In this document: piece after piece, positions 35,234-43,158 of the stretch
How the letters are laid out: each line of letters starts with the position of its first letter
Position numbering within the stretch: the first letter of the stretch is position 1
NCBI RefSeq assembly: GCF_019884785.1
Contig: NZ_CP082326.1
Coordinates: 248,001-312,000, forward strand
Reading direction: 5' to 3'
DNA length: 64,000 bases
Origin: Crassaminicella profunda
Lineage (GTDB): Bacteria; Bacillota; Clostridia; Peptostreptococcales; Thermotaleaceae
Translations under genes and position numbers: made by a program
The notes under the pieces: model-generated
Database searches by the model: none
What the model was told of the DNA's origin: nothing
Seen by the model: only the letters and a program-made list of their open reading frames with translations

Positions 35234-36631
35234 ATGGCAAAGGTTAAAATAACAGAAACGATTTTAAGAGATGCTCATCAGTCTTTAATTGCTACTAGAA
35301 TGAAAACAGAAGAAATGCTACCAGTATTAGAACAACTAGATCAAGTTGGTTATCATGCTTTGGAAATGTGGGGAGGGGCAACCTTTGATGCTTCTTTAAG
35401 ATTTTTAAATGAAGATCCATGGGAAAGGCTGAGAACTATAAGAAAGAAAATAAAAAATACCAACCTACAAATGCTTTTAAGAGGGCAGAATATTTTGGGT
35501 TATAAGCATTATGCAGATGATGTAGTCATTGAATTTGTTAAAAAATCTATTTATAATGGAATAGATATTATAAGAATATTTGATGCTTTAAATGATGTAA
35601 GAAATCTAAGAGTAGCAGTAGAAACAACCAAGAAAGAAGGCGCTCATGCACAAACAGCCATTTCATATACAACAAGTCCAGTTCATACAACAGAAACTTA
35701 TGTAAAATTAGCAAGAGAAATGGAAAGCATGGGAGCAGATTCTATCTGTATAAAAGATATGTCAGGTCTTTTGACACCATACTATGCGTATGAATTGATT
35801 TCAGCACTAAAAAAGGCAGTAAAGATTCCTTTAGAACTGCATTCTCATATGACTAGTGGTTTAGCAGATATGATTTATTTAAAGGCAATTGAAGCAGGTG
35901 TAGATATTATTGATACAGCTATCTCACCATTTTCAATGGGAACAAGCCAACCACCTACAGAATCCATGGTTGCAACATTAAAAGGAACAGAATATGATAC
36001 AGGACTCCAAATTGAGAAGCTTAATAAAATTGCTGAGCATTTTAGACCTATAAGAGAAAAAAGTATAGAAAGTGGACTACTAGATCCAAAAGTATTAGGG
36101 GTAAATATCAACACCTTAATTTATCAGGTACCAGGAGGTATGCTTTCAAATCTTGTTTCACAGCTTAAGACACAAAATGCTCTTGATAAATTTGAAGAGG
36201 TACTAAAAGAGGTGCCAAGAGTAAAGGAAGATTTAGGGCATCCACCACTAGTGACACCTACAAGCCAAATCGTAGGAACTCAGGCAGTGCTAAATGTAAT
36301 TACTGGAGAAAGATATAAAATGATTCCAAAGGAAGTAAAAGCTTATGTAAAAGGTATGTATGGAAAACCAACAGTACCAATAAAGCCTGAAATTATTCAA
36401 AAAATTATTGGTGATGAAGAAGTAATTACCTGTAGGCCAGCTGATTTAATTAAACCTCAGCTAAAAAGCATAAGAAATGAAATGAAAGAATATCTAGAAC
36501 AAGAAGAGGATGTATTATCTTATGCTTTATTTCCACCAGTAGCTGTAGAATTTTTTAAATACAGACAGGCTGAGAAATATAAAATAGATAGTAATTATGC
36601 GGATAAGGAACAAAAGACTTATCCTGTATAA
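35234..36631 (+). CDS. oadA: Oxaloacetate decarboxylase alpha subunit / pyruvate carboxyltransferase
   Basis: A 465-residue carboxyltransferase. The TIM-barrel start ETILRDAHQSLIATRMK holds the metal and substrate site, with LLRGQNILGYKHYADD and the SICIKDMSGLLTPY lysine region, then the PYC_OADA C-terminal half. It stops after the carboxyltransferase part, so the biotinyl (AMKM) domain found at the end of long OadA proteins is missing and must be supplied by a separate protein. The reaction is oxaloacetate to pyruvate plus carboxybiotin, often coupled to sodium export. ATG 35234 follows GGGAGGGG. The aminotransferase gene starts 16 bp later, so oxaloacetate from aspartate would feed in directly. 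Beta and gamma subunits are not in the window. Confidence 0.9.
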   Translation: MAKVKITETILRDAHQSLIATRMKTEEMLPVLEQLDQVGYHALEMWGGATFDASLRFLNEDPWERLRTIRKKIKNTNLQMLLRGQNILGYKHYADDVVIEFVKKSIYNGIDIIRIFDALNDVRNLRVAVETTKKEGAHAQTAISYTTSPVHTTETYVKLAREMESMGADSICIKDMSGLLTPYYAYELISALKKAVKIPLELHSHMTSGLADMIYLKAIEAGVDIIDTAISPFSMGTSQPPTESMVATLKGTEYDTGLQIEKLNKIAEHFRPIREKSIESGLLDPKVLGVNINTLIYQVPGGMLSNLVSQLKTQNALDKFEEVLKEVPRVKEDLGHPPLVTPTSQIVGTQAVLNVITGERYKMIPKEVKAYVKGMYGKPTVPIKPEIIQKIIGDEEVITCRPADLIKPQLKSIRNEMKEYLEQEEDVLSYALFPPVAVEFFKYRQAEKYKIDSNYADKEQKTYPV

Positions 36632-36647
36632 AGAAAGGGGAATAATT

Positions 36648-37835
36648 ATGAATGATCAATTATCGAGGAAGAATAAGGAAATATCTCCATCTCTTACATT
36701 AGCTATTACAGCAAAGGCGAAAAAAATGAAAGCAGATGGTATGGATGTAGTAAGCTTTGGAGCTGGGGAGCCTGATTTTAATACACCAGAGCATATAAGA
36801 GCTGCTGCTATTTCGGCAATGGAGAAGGGGCTTACAGGATATACTGCAGCATCTGGACTTCCTGATCTAAAGCAGGCTATTTGTGATAAATTAAAAAATG
36901 ATAATCATTTAGCATATAAGCCAGAGAATATAGTTATTTCTAATGGAGCAAAACATTCACTATTCAATACATTGCAAGCAATCTGTAATCCAGGAGATGA
37001 GGTAATTGTACCTGTTCCTTATTGGGTAAGCTATCCAGAACTTGTGAAGCTTGCAGATGCTAATCCTATTCTTGTTGAAACTTCAGAAGAAGAAGGATTC
37101 AAATATACAAAAGAAAGCTTATTAAGAGCTATCAATGAAAATACAAAAGCCATTATTTTAAACAGCCCTAATAATCCAACGGGTACAGTTTATACAGAGA
37201 ATGAATTAAAAGAAATTGCAGAGATTGCAGTAGAAAACAATATTTTCATTATATCTGATGAAATTTATGAAAAATTAATTTATGATGGAAAGCATGTAAG
37301 CATTGCTTCTTTAGGAGAAGACATAAAGAAATTAACCATTGTGATCAATGGTATGTCAAAGGCTTATGCAATGACTGGATGGAGAATAGGATATTTAGCA
37401 GCAGATAAAGAGATTGTTAGCATTATCAATAATATTCAGAGTCATGCTACTTCTAATCCAAATACCATAGCACAATATGCTAGTATTGCTGCTTTAAAAG
37501 GAGATCAAGAGCCAATTAACAAAATGATTGAAGCTTTTGTTGGAAGAAGAAATTATATGGTTGAAAAGATTAATACGATTAATGGAATATCTTGTAGAAT
37601 GCCAGAGGGTGCATTTTATGTAATGGTAAATATATCAAAATTAATAGGAAAAATTTTCAATGGTTTTACTATAAACGGTTCAATGGATTTTGCAGAGTAT
37701 CTATTACAAAATGTAAATGTAGCAGTGATTCCAGGGGTTGCCTTCGGAGCAGATCATTATATTCGATTATCTTATGCTACTTCTCTTGAAAACATTGAAG
37801 AAGGTTTAAAAAGAATTGAAAAAGCAATTCAATAA
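36648..37835 (+). CDS. Pyridoxal-phosphate aspartate aminotransferase (class I)
   Basis: A 395-residue fold-type I aminotransferase of the thermostable Ib aspartate transaminase type. Visible marks are GAGEPDFNTPEHIRAAA, the NSPNNPTGTVY cofactor region, ISDEIYEKLIYDG, and the Schiff-base lysine in GMSKAYAMTGWRIGYLA, with the C-terminal arginine in HYIRLSYA. It interconverts aspartate and oxaloacetate with 2-oxoglutarate/glutamate. The true start is ATG 36648 behind AAAGGGG; the open frame upstream is only read-through of oadA. It is co-transcribed with oadA next to an Lrp regulator, which suggests aspartate catabolism. Confidence 0.92.
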   Translation: MNDQLSRKNKEISPSLTLAITAKAKKMKADGMDVVSFGAGEPDFNTPEHIRAAAISAMEKGLTGYTAASGLPDLKQAICDKLKNDNHLAYKPENIVISNGAKHSLFNTLQAICNPGDEVIVPVPYWVSYPELVKLADANPILVETSEEEGFKYTKESLLRAINENTKAIILNSPNNPTGTVYTENELKEIAEIAVENNIFIISDEIYEKLIYDGKHVSIASLGEDIKKLTIVINGMSKAYAMTGWRIGYLAADKEIVSIINNIQSHATSNPNTIAQYASIAALKGDQEPINKMIEAFVGRRNYMVEKINTINGISCRMPEGAFYVMVNISKLIGKIFNGFTINGSMDFAEYLLQNVNVAVIPGVAFGADHYIRLSYATSLENIEEGLKRIEKAIQ

Positions 37836-37849
37836 AAAATAATTATTAA

Positions 37850-37876
37850 AAAAAGCATCCGAAAGGATGCTTTTTC
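37850..37876 (+). terminator. Intrinsic terminator after the aminotransferase gene
   Basis: aaaagcatcc/ggatgctttt with a GAAA tetraloop and T-run. Confidence 0.95.
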
Positions 37877-37983
37877 GTATTTTTATGACAAAAGAAGTGA
37901 TATTTCATCAAAGGTCTATAACAATAAAATGTAGAATAAAGTAAAAGGGATAAAAATTTTGATGTAAAGATAGTATTAGGGGG

Positions 37984-40710
37984 ATGAATGGCGGGATGGG
38001 CAATGTAAAGAATCATAAAGAGATAGGTCTCATTTGCTTTATTATGTGTATCTTTATTTTATCAACAAATTGTTCATTTTCACAAGACAAAAGTAAGCAA
38101 CATATACTTATTCTAAATTCTTATCATAGAGGGTGTAATTGGACGGAACGTATAGAAGAGGGGATTATAAAAACGTTAAAAAGTAATGATAAAAACTATG
38201 CAATTCATATGGAGTATATGGATACAAAGAGAATGTATGATGATGAATATTTAAAAAAGCTATATGAATTATATGAATACAAATTTAAAGATAGCCAATT
38301 TGATGTGATCGTATCTACTGATGATGATGCGTTAAAATTTTTGTTAAAATACAAAGAAAAATTATTTTTTGATACACCAGTGATTTTCTGTGGAGTCAAT
38401 GATTTTAAAGATTCAATGCTTATAGGGCATAAAGATTTTACGGGAGTAGTTGAAAAGGCAGATATAAAAGATACGATAGATATAGGTCTTAAGATGCATC
38501 CTAAGACAAAATATATTGCTGTCGTATTGGATGAAAGTTTCAATGGTATTAAATATAAAAAAGAAATAGAAAAAATCGAACCTTCTTATAGTGAAATAAA
38601 ATTTATTCTTATAAATGGAGAAAAAATTAGTGATATTAAAGAGAATATTAAAAATTTACCAGAATCAAGTATTATATTTTGGAGTGGTATGTTTAAAAAT
38701 CATGTGGGAGGATTTATTTCAACGAAAAAATGTATACAAAGTATTTCGAAAGAAAAGGCTCTTCCTTTATATAGTTGTTGGGAGAATTATTTAGGTAGAG
38801 GAATTGTAGGGGGAAAGATTGCAAGTGGTTATGATCAAGGGGAAATAGCTATTGAAAAAGCTATAAAAGTTTTAGAAGGAGAAAGGATTGAAGCTATTCC
38901 TATTATGAAAAAAAGTTTAAGTCAATATAGGTTTGACTATAACCAAATGAAGAAATTTGGAGTAAAGCTTTCAGATTTACCAGAAGATAGCATTGTCATG
39001 AATAAACCTTCTACGATTTATTCCGTACAAAAGGAAATCGTTTATAATATTTTATTGCTTATTATTATTTTTCTTATAATGATTACAACTATACTCTTTA
39101 GAAATATTTCTAAGCGAAAGAAAATTGAAAAAAAACTAGAAGATCATTTAGAATTTATGAATATGCTTATGGATACCATTCCTAATCCAATATTTTATAA
39201 AAATACAAAAGGGGTTTATATAGGATGTAATAAAAGCTTTGAAGAATTTATAGGGATTACTAGAAAAAATATTATAGGTCAAGGTGTGTATGATATTTTT
39301 CATAAGGAATTGGCCGATGTTTACTATAAGATGGATGATGAATTGATGGATCAAGGAGGTCATCAAATATATGAAGAAAAGATTCATAATCAAGATGATA
39401 CCTATCGTGATGTGATTTTTTATAAGGGAGCTTATAAAAATTCAGAAGGAAAAGTAGATGGACTCATTGGTGTTGTTGTGGATATAACGGAACGGAAGAA
39501 GGCTGAGGAAAAAATACATGAAAGTGAAAAGCGATATCGTAGACTATTTGAGCTCTTACCAGAAGGAATTATTGTTTATGATGAAGAACAAATAGAGTTT
39601 ACAAATAAGGCTGTAATAAATCTGTTAGGAGCAGAAGATCAACATGAAATTATGGGAAAACATATAATGGATTTTGTACATCCAGATTATCATGAAATTG
39701 TTAAAAAGAGAATGAGACGGATAAAGGAAGAGAAGGCAACAGTGGCTCCTTTAGAACAAAAAATTATTAGAATAGATGGAAAAATAATAGATATAGAAGT
39801 TACAGCTACACCATTTATGGATAATGGAAGAGTCAAAAAAATTGTTGTTTTTAGAGACCTTACAGAGCATAAAAAATCAGAAGCTTTGCAGAAAAGAATA
39901 AGGGAAGCAGAGGAACAAGATAAGCTAAAGACAGAATTCTTTGCAAATATTTCCCATGAATTGAGAACACCTTTGAATGTAATCTTTAGTAGCATGCAAT
40001 TACTTGAATTAGATCTGAAGAATAGCTTTAAACTATATGATATAGAAAATTTAAATAAACGTATGAAGGTATTGAAGCAAAATGGATATAGGTTACTAAG
40101 ACTAGTAAACAATTTAATTGATATTACCAAAATGGATTCAGGCTATTTTGAATTAGAAATACAAAATCATAATATTGTAAGTATTGTGGAAGATATTACC
40201 TTGTCTGTAGCAGAATATATTGAACAAAAACAAATAAACATTCAGTTTGATACAGATGTTGAAGAAAGGATTATTGCCTGTGATCCAAATAAAATTGAAA
40301 GGATTATATTAAACTTGCTTTCAAATGCTATAAAATTTACAAATCCAGGTGGAAGTATTTTTGTCAATATGCTTGATAAGGGTGAAAATATAGAAATCGT
40401 AGTCAGGGATACGGGGATAGGCATTCCAGAAGATAAGCTAGAAATTGTTTTTGAGAGATTTAGGCAGGTGGATAAATCATTAAGGAGAAATCATGAAGGG
40501 AGTGGAATTGGTTTATCTCTTGTGCAATCTCTTGTGAAAATGCATGGAGGAGACATTTGTGTTGAGAGTGAATATGGTAAAGGAACTAGGTTTAGCATAG
40601 AACTTCCAGTAAAAATAATAGATGAAGGAAAACAGAATTTACCAAAACAAAAGATTCCACAAGCTTATGCTGAAAGGATAGATATTGAGTTTTCTGATAT
40701 ATATGCATAG
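37984..40710 (+). CDS. Hybrid sensor histidine kinase with ABC-type substrate-binding sensor
   Basis: A 908-residue membrane kinase. After a signal/anchor helix (~15-35), residues ~38-340 form a periplasmic-binding-like fold of the ABC_sub_bind type (HILILNSYHRG, DVIVSTDDDAL, PVIFCGVNDF). A membrane helix follows at ~358-380, then two PAS domains (~395-505 and ~515-635). HisKA has His658 in NISHELRTPLN. HATPase shows NLLSNAIKF, DTGIGIPEDK and GSGIGLSLV. It should sense an external small solute and phosphorylate a response regulator, but none is encoded nearby and it has no receiver domain. ATG 37984 abuts AGGGGG; ATG 37996 may be the real start. It is monocistronic. Confidence 0.88.
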   Translation: MNGGMGNVKNHKEIGLICFIMCIFILSTNCSFSQDKSKQHILILNSYHRGCNWTERIEEGIIKTLKSNDKNYAIHMEYMDTKRMYDDEYLKKLYELYEYKFKDSQFDVIVSTDDDALKFLLKYKEKLFFDTPVIFCGVNDFKDSMLIGHKDFTGVVEKADIKDTIDIGLKMHPKTKYIAVVLDESFNGIKYKKEIEKIEPSYSEIKFILINGEKISDIKENIKNLPESSIIFWSGMFKNHVGGFISTKKCIQSISKEKALPLYSCWENYLGRGIVGGKIASGYDQGEIAIEKAIKVLEGERIEAIPIMKKSLSQYRFDYNQMKKFGVKLSDLPEDSIVMNKPSTIYSVQKEIVYNILLLIIIFLIMITTILFRNISKRKKIEKKLEDHLEFMNMLMDTIPNPIFYKNTKGVYIGCNKSFEEFIGITRKNIIGQGVYDIFHKELADVYYKMDDELMDQGGHQIYEEKIHNQDDTYRDVIFYKGAYKNSEGKVDGLIGVVVDITERKKAEEKIHESEKRYRRLFELLPEGIIVYDEEQIEFTNKAVINLLGAEDQHEIMGKHIMDFVHPDYHEIVKKRMRRIKEEKATVAPLEQKIIRIDGKIIDIEVTATPFMDNGRVKKIVVFRDLTEHKKSEALQKRIREAEEQDKLKTEFFANISHELRTPLNVIFSSMQLLELDLKNSFKLYDIENLNKRMKVLKQNGYRLLRLVNNLIDITKMDSGYFELEIQNHNIVSIVEDITLSVAEYIEQKQINIQFDTDVEERIIACDPNKIERIILNLLSNAIKFTNPGGSIFVNMLDKGENIEIVVRDTGIGIPEDKLEIVFERFRQVDKSLRRNHEGSGIGLSLVQSLVKMHGGDICVESEYGKGTRFSIELPVKIIDEGKQNLPKQKIPQAYAERIDIEFSDIYA

Positions 40711-40784
40711 AAAATCATTGGAATATATTTCTATCGTTACAGTATAGTATATTAGAGTAAAAATTAATAGGGGATGTGGGGCGT

Positions 40785-41615
40785 ATGTTTTTGGTAATGA
40801 CAAAAAAAGCATTATATAAAGTCATTATTTTAATCCTTGTGATATGTTTGTTGATAATAGGTGCTTTTTTTAAATGTACAAAAAATACTCAAACTAATTC
40901 TGAGCCAGCTGGCTATGTTGCATTGGTTATTGATGATCTTGGATATCATGGGGACGGAACAGATGATTTGTTAAAAATTAATATCCCTATTACTGCTGCT
41001 GTAATGCCATTTTCACCATTTACCAAGAGTGATGCAGAAGCTGCATATAAAGCAGGGATTGAAGTCATCATGCATGTACCTATGGAGCCCATTGTTGGAA
41101 AAAAGGAATGGCTAGGGCCAAGAGGAATTACTTGTGATTTATCGGATGAAGAAATAAAGCTTCGGATTAAAGAAGGATTAGAAGAAATAAAATATGCTAC
41201 AGGGATGAACAATCATATGGGTTCTAAGGCTACTCAGGATCAAAGAGTAATGAAGGATATATTGGCAATTGCAAAGGATAAAAATTTATTCTTTTTAGAT
41301 AGTAAAACAAATCCAAATTCTGTTGTAGCAGATATAGGAGAGGAATTAGATGTTCCTTGTTTCGGAAGAGATGTATTTTTAGATAATGTAAAAAGTCAAA
41401 AAACAATAGAAAAGCAATTAGAAAAACTTAAGTGTATTGCCCTAGAAAAGGGATATGCCATAGGAATAGGACATGTAGGAGCTGAAGGGGGAAAGGTTAC
41501 CATTAGTGCTATAAGAAATATGGTACCTGTTTTAGAACGGGAAGGCATTGAATTTATAAATTTATCAAGGTTAAAGGATTTGATGAAAAACAATAATAAA
41601 AATGATTTAGAATGA
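40785..41615 (+). CDS. Divergent polysaccharide deacetylase family protein, membrane-anchored
   Basis: About 276 residues: an N-terminal membrane helix (ALYKVIILILVICLLIIGAFF), then a NodB-like barrel of the divergent polysaccharide deacetylase (YibQ) type. Motifs are YVALVIDDLGYHGDG (two Asp), ITAAVMPFSPF, VIMHVPMEP, GMNNHMGSKAT, LFFLDSKTNPNS and GIGHVGAEGG. It probably acts outside the membrane on wall glycan or a peptidoglycan-linked substrate; the precise reaction of this branch is not established. I choose ATG 40785 with GGGG just before it; GTG 40776 and ATG 40797 are alternatives. The next downstream feature is the B12 riboswitch, which starts its own transcript. Confidence 0.85.
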   Translation: MFLVMTKKALYKVIILILVICLLIIGAFFKCTKNTQTNSEPAGYVALVIDDLGYHGDGTDDLLKINIPITAAVMPFSPFTKSDAEAAYKAGIEVIMHVPMEPIVGKKEWLGPRGITCDLSDEEIKLRIKEGLEEIKYATGMNNHMGSKATQDQRVMKDILAIAKDKNLFFLDSKTNPNSVVADIGEELDVPCFGRDVFLDNVKSQKTIEKQLEKLKCIALEKGYAIGIGHVGAEGGKVTISAIRNMVPVLEREGIEFINLSRLKDLMKNNNKNDLE

Positions 41616-41675
41616 ATTTAATTGAACGATAGCATAGTTGAGGGTTTTATATAAATGAGTAATTGTACCAATAGA

Positions 41676-41703
41676 TTGACAAAATGGAATAAAATGCTAT
41701 AAT
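41676..41703 (+). promoter_or_regulatory. Promoter of the first cobalamin-riboswitch transcript
   Basis: A perfect TTGACA, a 16-bp spacer, and a perfect TATAAT (41698-41703), just upstream of the riboswitch. Confidence 0.85.
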
Positions 41704-41724
41704 GAGGATGGTATAACAATTAAA

Positions 41725-41905
41725 TAAAACGTGTAATGATTTAGGGAAAAGGGTGAAAAACCCTTGCTGTAGTCGCAGCTGTAACCGATGATGAGGATCA
41801 AAATATGCCACTGTCAAAAGGACGGGAAGGTTTGATTTAAAGATGACTCGGGAGCCAGAAGACCTGTCGTTATATGCTTCGGAAATCCTCCGACTTAGAG
41901 GAGAA
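41725..41905 (+). ncRNA. Cobalamin riboswitch 1
   Basis: The conserved landmarks appear in order: agggaaaagggtgaaa, the core ctgtagtcgcagctgtaaccg, tgccactg (B12 box), gacgggaaggt, and gagccagaagacctgtc. A GC-rich hairpin (cctccgacttagagg) follows, suited to the loop-loop contact. The intrinsic terminator at 41988-42021 lies between this aptamer and the first gene, so vitamin B12 should switch transcription off. It heads the operon beginning with the DUF4430 gene. In the 429-bp gap I also see a hairpin atattgg/ccaatat at 41938-41956, possibly part of the expression platform. Confidence 0.95.
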
Positions 41906-41987
41906 GAAGATATATACATATAATAATATGAAAGTTTATATTGGCAAATCCAATATTTTCAAATCATAAAAAAGATAAATATATCTG

Positions 41988-42021
41988 AATCATCTTTCAA
42001 GTTGGAAGATGATTTTTTTAT
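41988..42021 (+). terminator. Riboswitch 1 regulatory terminator
   Basis: Stem aatcatctt/aagatgatt with seven T. It is located 24 bp before the start codon, after the cobalamin aptamer. Confidence 0.85.
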
Positions 42022-42044
42022 TTTTCATGAAGGGGGAATAAAGG

Positions 42045-43145
42045 ATGAAAAAAATAAGATTAATCTTTTCTTTATGGATGATTATGGTTCTTATGATAAC
42101 TAATTTAGGATGGAGTAATGCAGAGAGAGAAAAAGAAGGATCTAATGTAGTTGTGATAGATGGCGTGACCTACAAAAACTATAAAGGGCCTGTTCAAGGA
42201 GAAATCAAATATAAGGAAGGTAGACCAGCAAGTCAAAATTCAAAAGTACGTAAGGCATCTGGAGATATTGAAAGCCCATATCATGTAAATTTAGTTGTAA
42301 CTACTGATTTTGGACATAAAAAAGTATATGCAAAAAATGTTGGACTTGTAAAAGATGAAGTGGGTATGGAAATATTATTTAGAAATTTAGATATTCAAAC
42401 TGCCTATGGTGGTGGATTTGTGAATGCTATTAATGGAATTGAATCAAAATTTACATTTTATACAGGAAAGAATAGAAAAAAACAAGACTGGTTTTATTGG
42501 GTAAATGGTATTTTAGCACCAGTAGGAGTGGCAGAATATAGACCAAGCCCTGGGGATGTAGTATGGTGGGATTATCATGACTGGGGCACAACTATGTTTG
42601 CACCAGCTGTTATTGGATCTTATCCCCAACCTTTTAAAAGTGGATTTTGGGGCAAAAATCCAGGAACGGTTATTATGTACGCAGATGGATATAAAGATGA
42701 AGCAGAGAAACTAAAGGCAAGTCTTATGAAACAAGGGGTTAAGCAAATAGATTTATCATTTTTTAATCCAAAGGTTTTAGAAAAGCCTAAAAAATATTAC
42801 ATTTTACTAGGAACATGGGATAAATTATCACAAAAAAGTCAACTTATGAAGGATATCAATAGAAAAAATAAATTAATTGGTACTTATGTGAAATTTGAGG
42901 GTGGAAAGGTAAAAGCTTTAGATTTTAAAGGAAAATCTAGAGCATCTTATGACCATGCTGGCGCTATCTATGCTTATGCAGCTGGAATAGGAAGTGTTTG
43001 TCCTATTTGGATGGTGACAGGAACGGATGATGAAGGAGTAAAGAAAGCATTAGATGTACTACTAAATAAACCAAAGGCTATTGACAAACATTTTAGTGCA
43101 GTGATCTCAAAAAACGGAATAGAAAATGTACCTTATGTTAACTAA
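42045..43145 (+). CDS. Secreted protein with transcobalamin-C-terminal-like (DUF4430) domain
   Basis: A 366-residue exported protein. Residues 1-27 are a signal peptide. Residues ~80-185 match DUF4430, the family related to the beta domain of animal transcobalamin and intrinsic factor: TDFGHKKVYAKNVGL, then KQDWFYWVNGILAPVG and the tail SPGDVVWWDYHDW, with the expected W-x-Y-W-V-N-G pattern. Residues ~200-355 form a second domain of alternating strands and helices (GTVIMYADGYKDEAEKLK, KYYILLGTWDKLS) that I do not recognise. There is no SLH or sortase motif, so it is free or held by partners. As first gene behind a B12-repressed riboswitch it is probably a corrinoid-binding protein made under B12 shortage. 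Binding is inferred. Confidence 0.82.
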   Translation: MKKIRLIFSLWMIMVLMITNLGWSNAEREKEGSNVVVIDGVTYKNYKGPVQGEIKYKEGRPASQNSKVRKASGDIESPYHVNLVVTTDFGHKKVYAKNVGLVKDEVGMEILFRNLDIQTAYGGGFVNAINGIESKFTFYTGKNRKKQDWFYWVNGILAPVGVAEYRPSPGDVVWWDYHDWGTTMFAPAVIGSYPQPFKSGFWGKNPGTVIMYADGYKDEAEKLKASLMKQGVKQIDLSFFNPKVLEKPKKYYILLGTWDKLSQKSQLMKDINRKNKLIGTYVKFEGGKVKALDFKGKSRASYDHAGAIYAYAAGIGSVCPIWMVTGTDDEGVKKALDVLLNKPKAIDKHFSAVISKNGIENVPYVN

Positions 43146-43158
43146 AGGATGTGAAAAT

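Noticed and set aside
42045-43145. Assignment of the DUF4430 protein as a heme or iron surface carrier
   Set aside because: No NEAT domain or heme ligand motif is visible, and control is by a cobalamin riboswitch rather than a Fur box.
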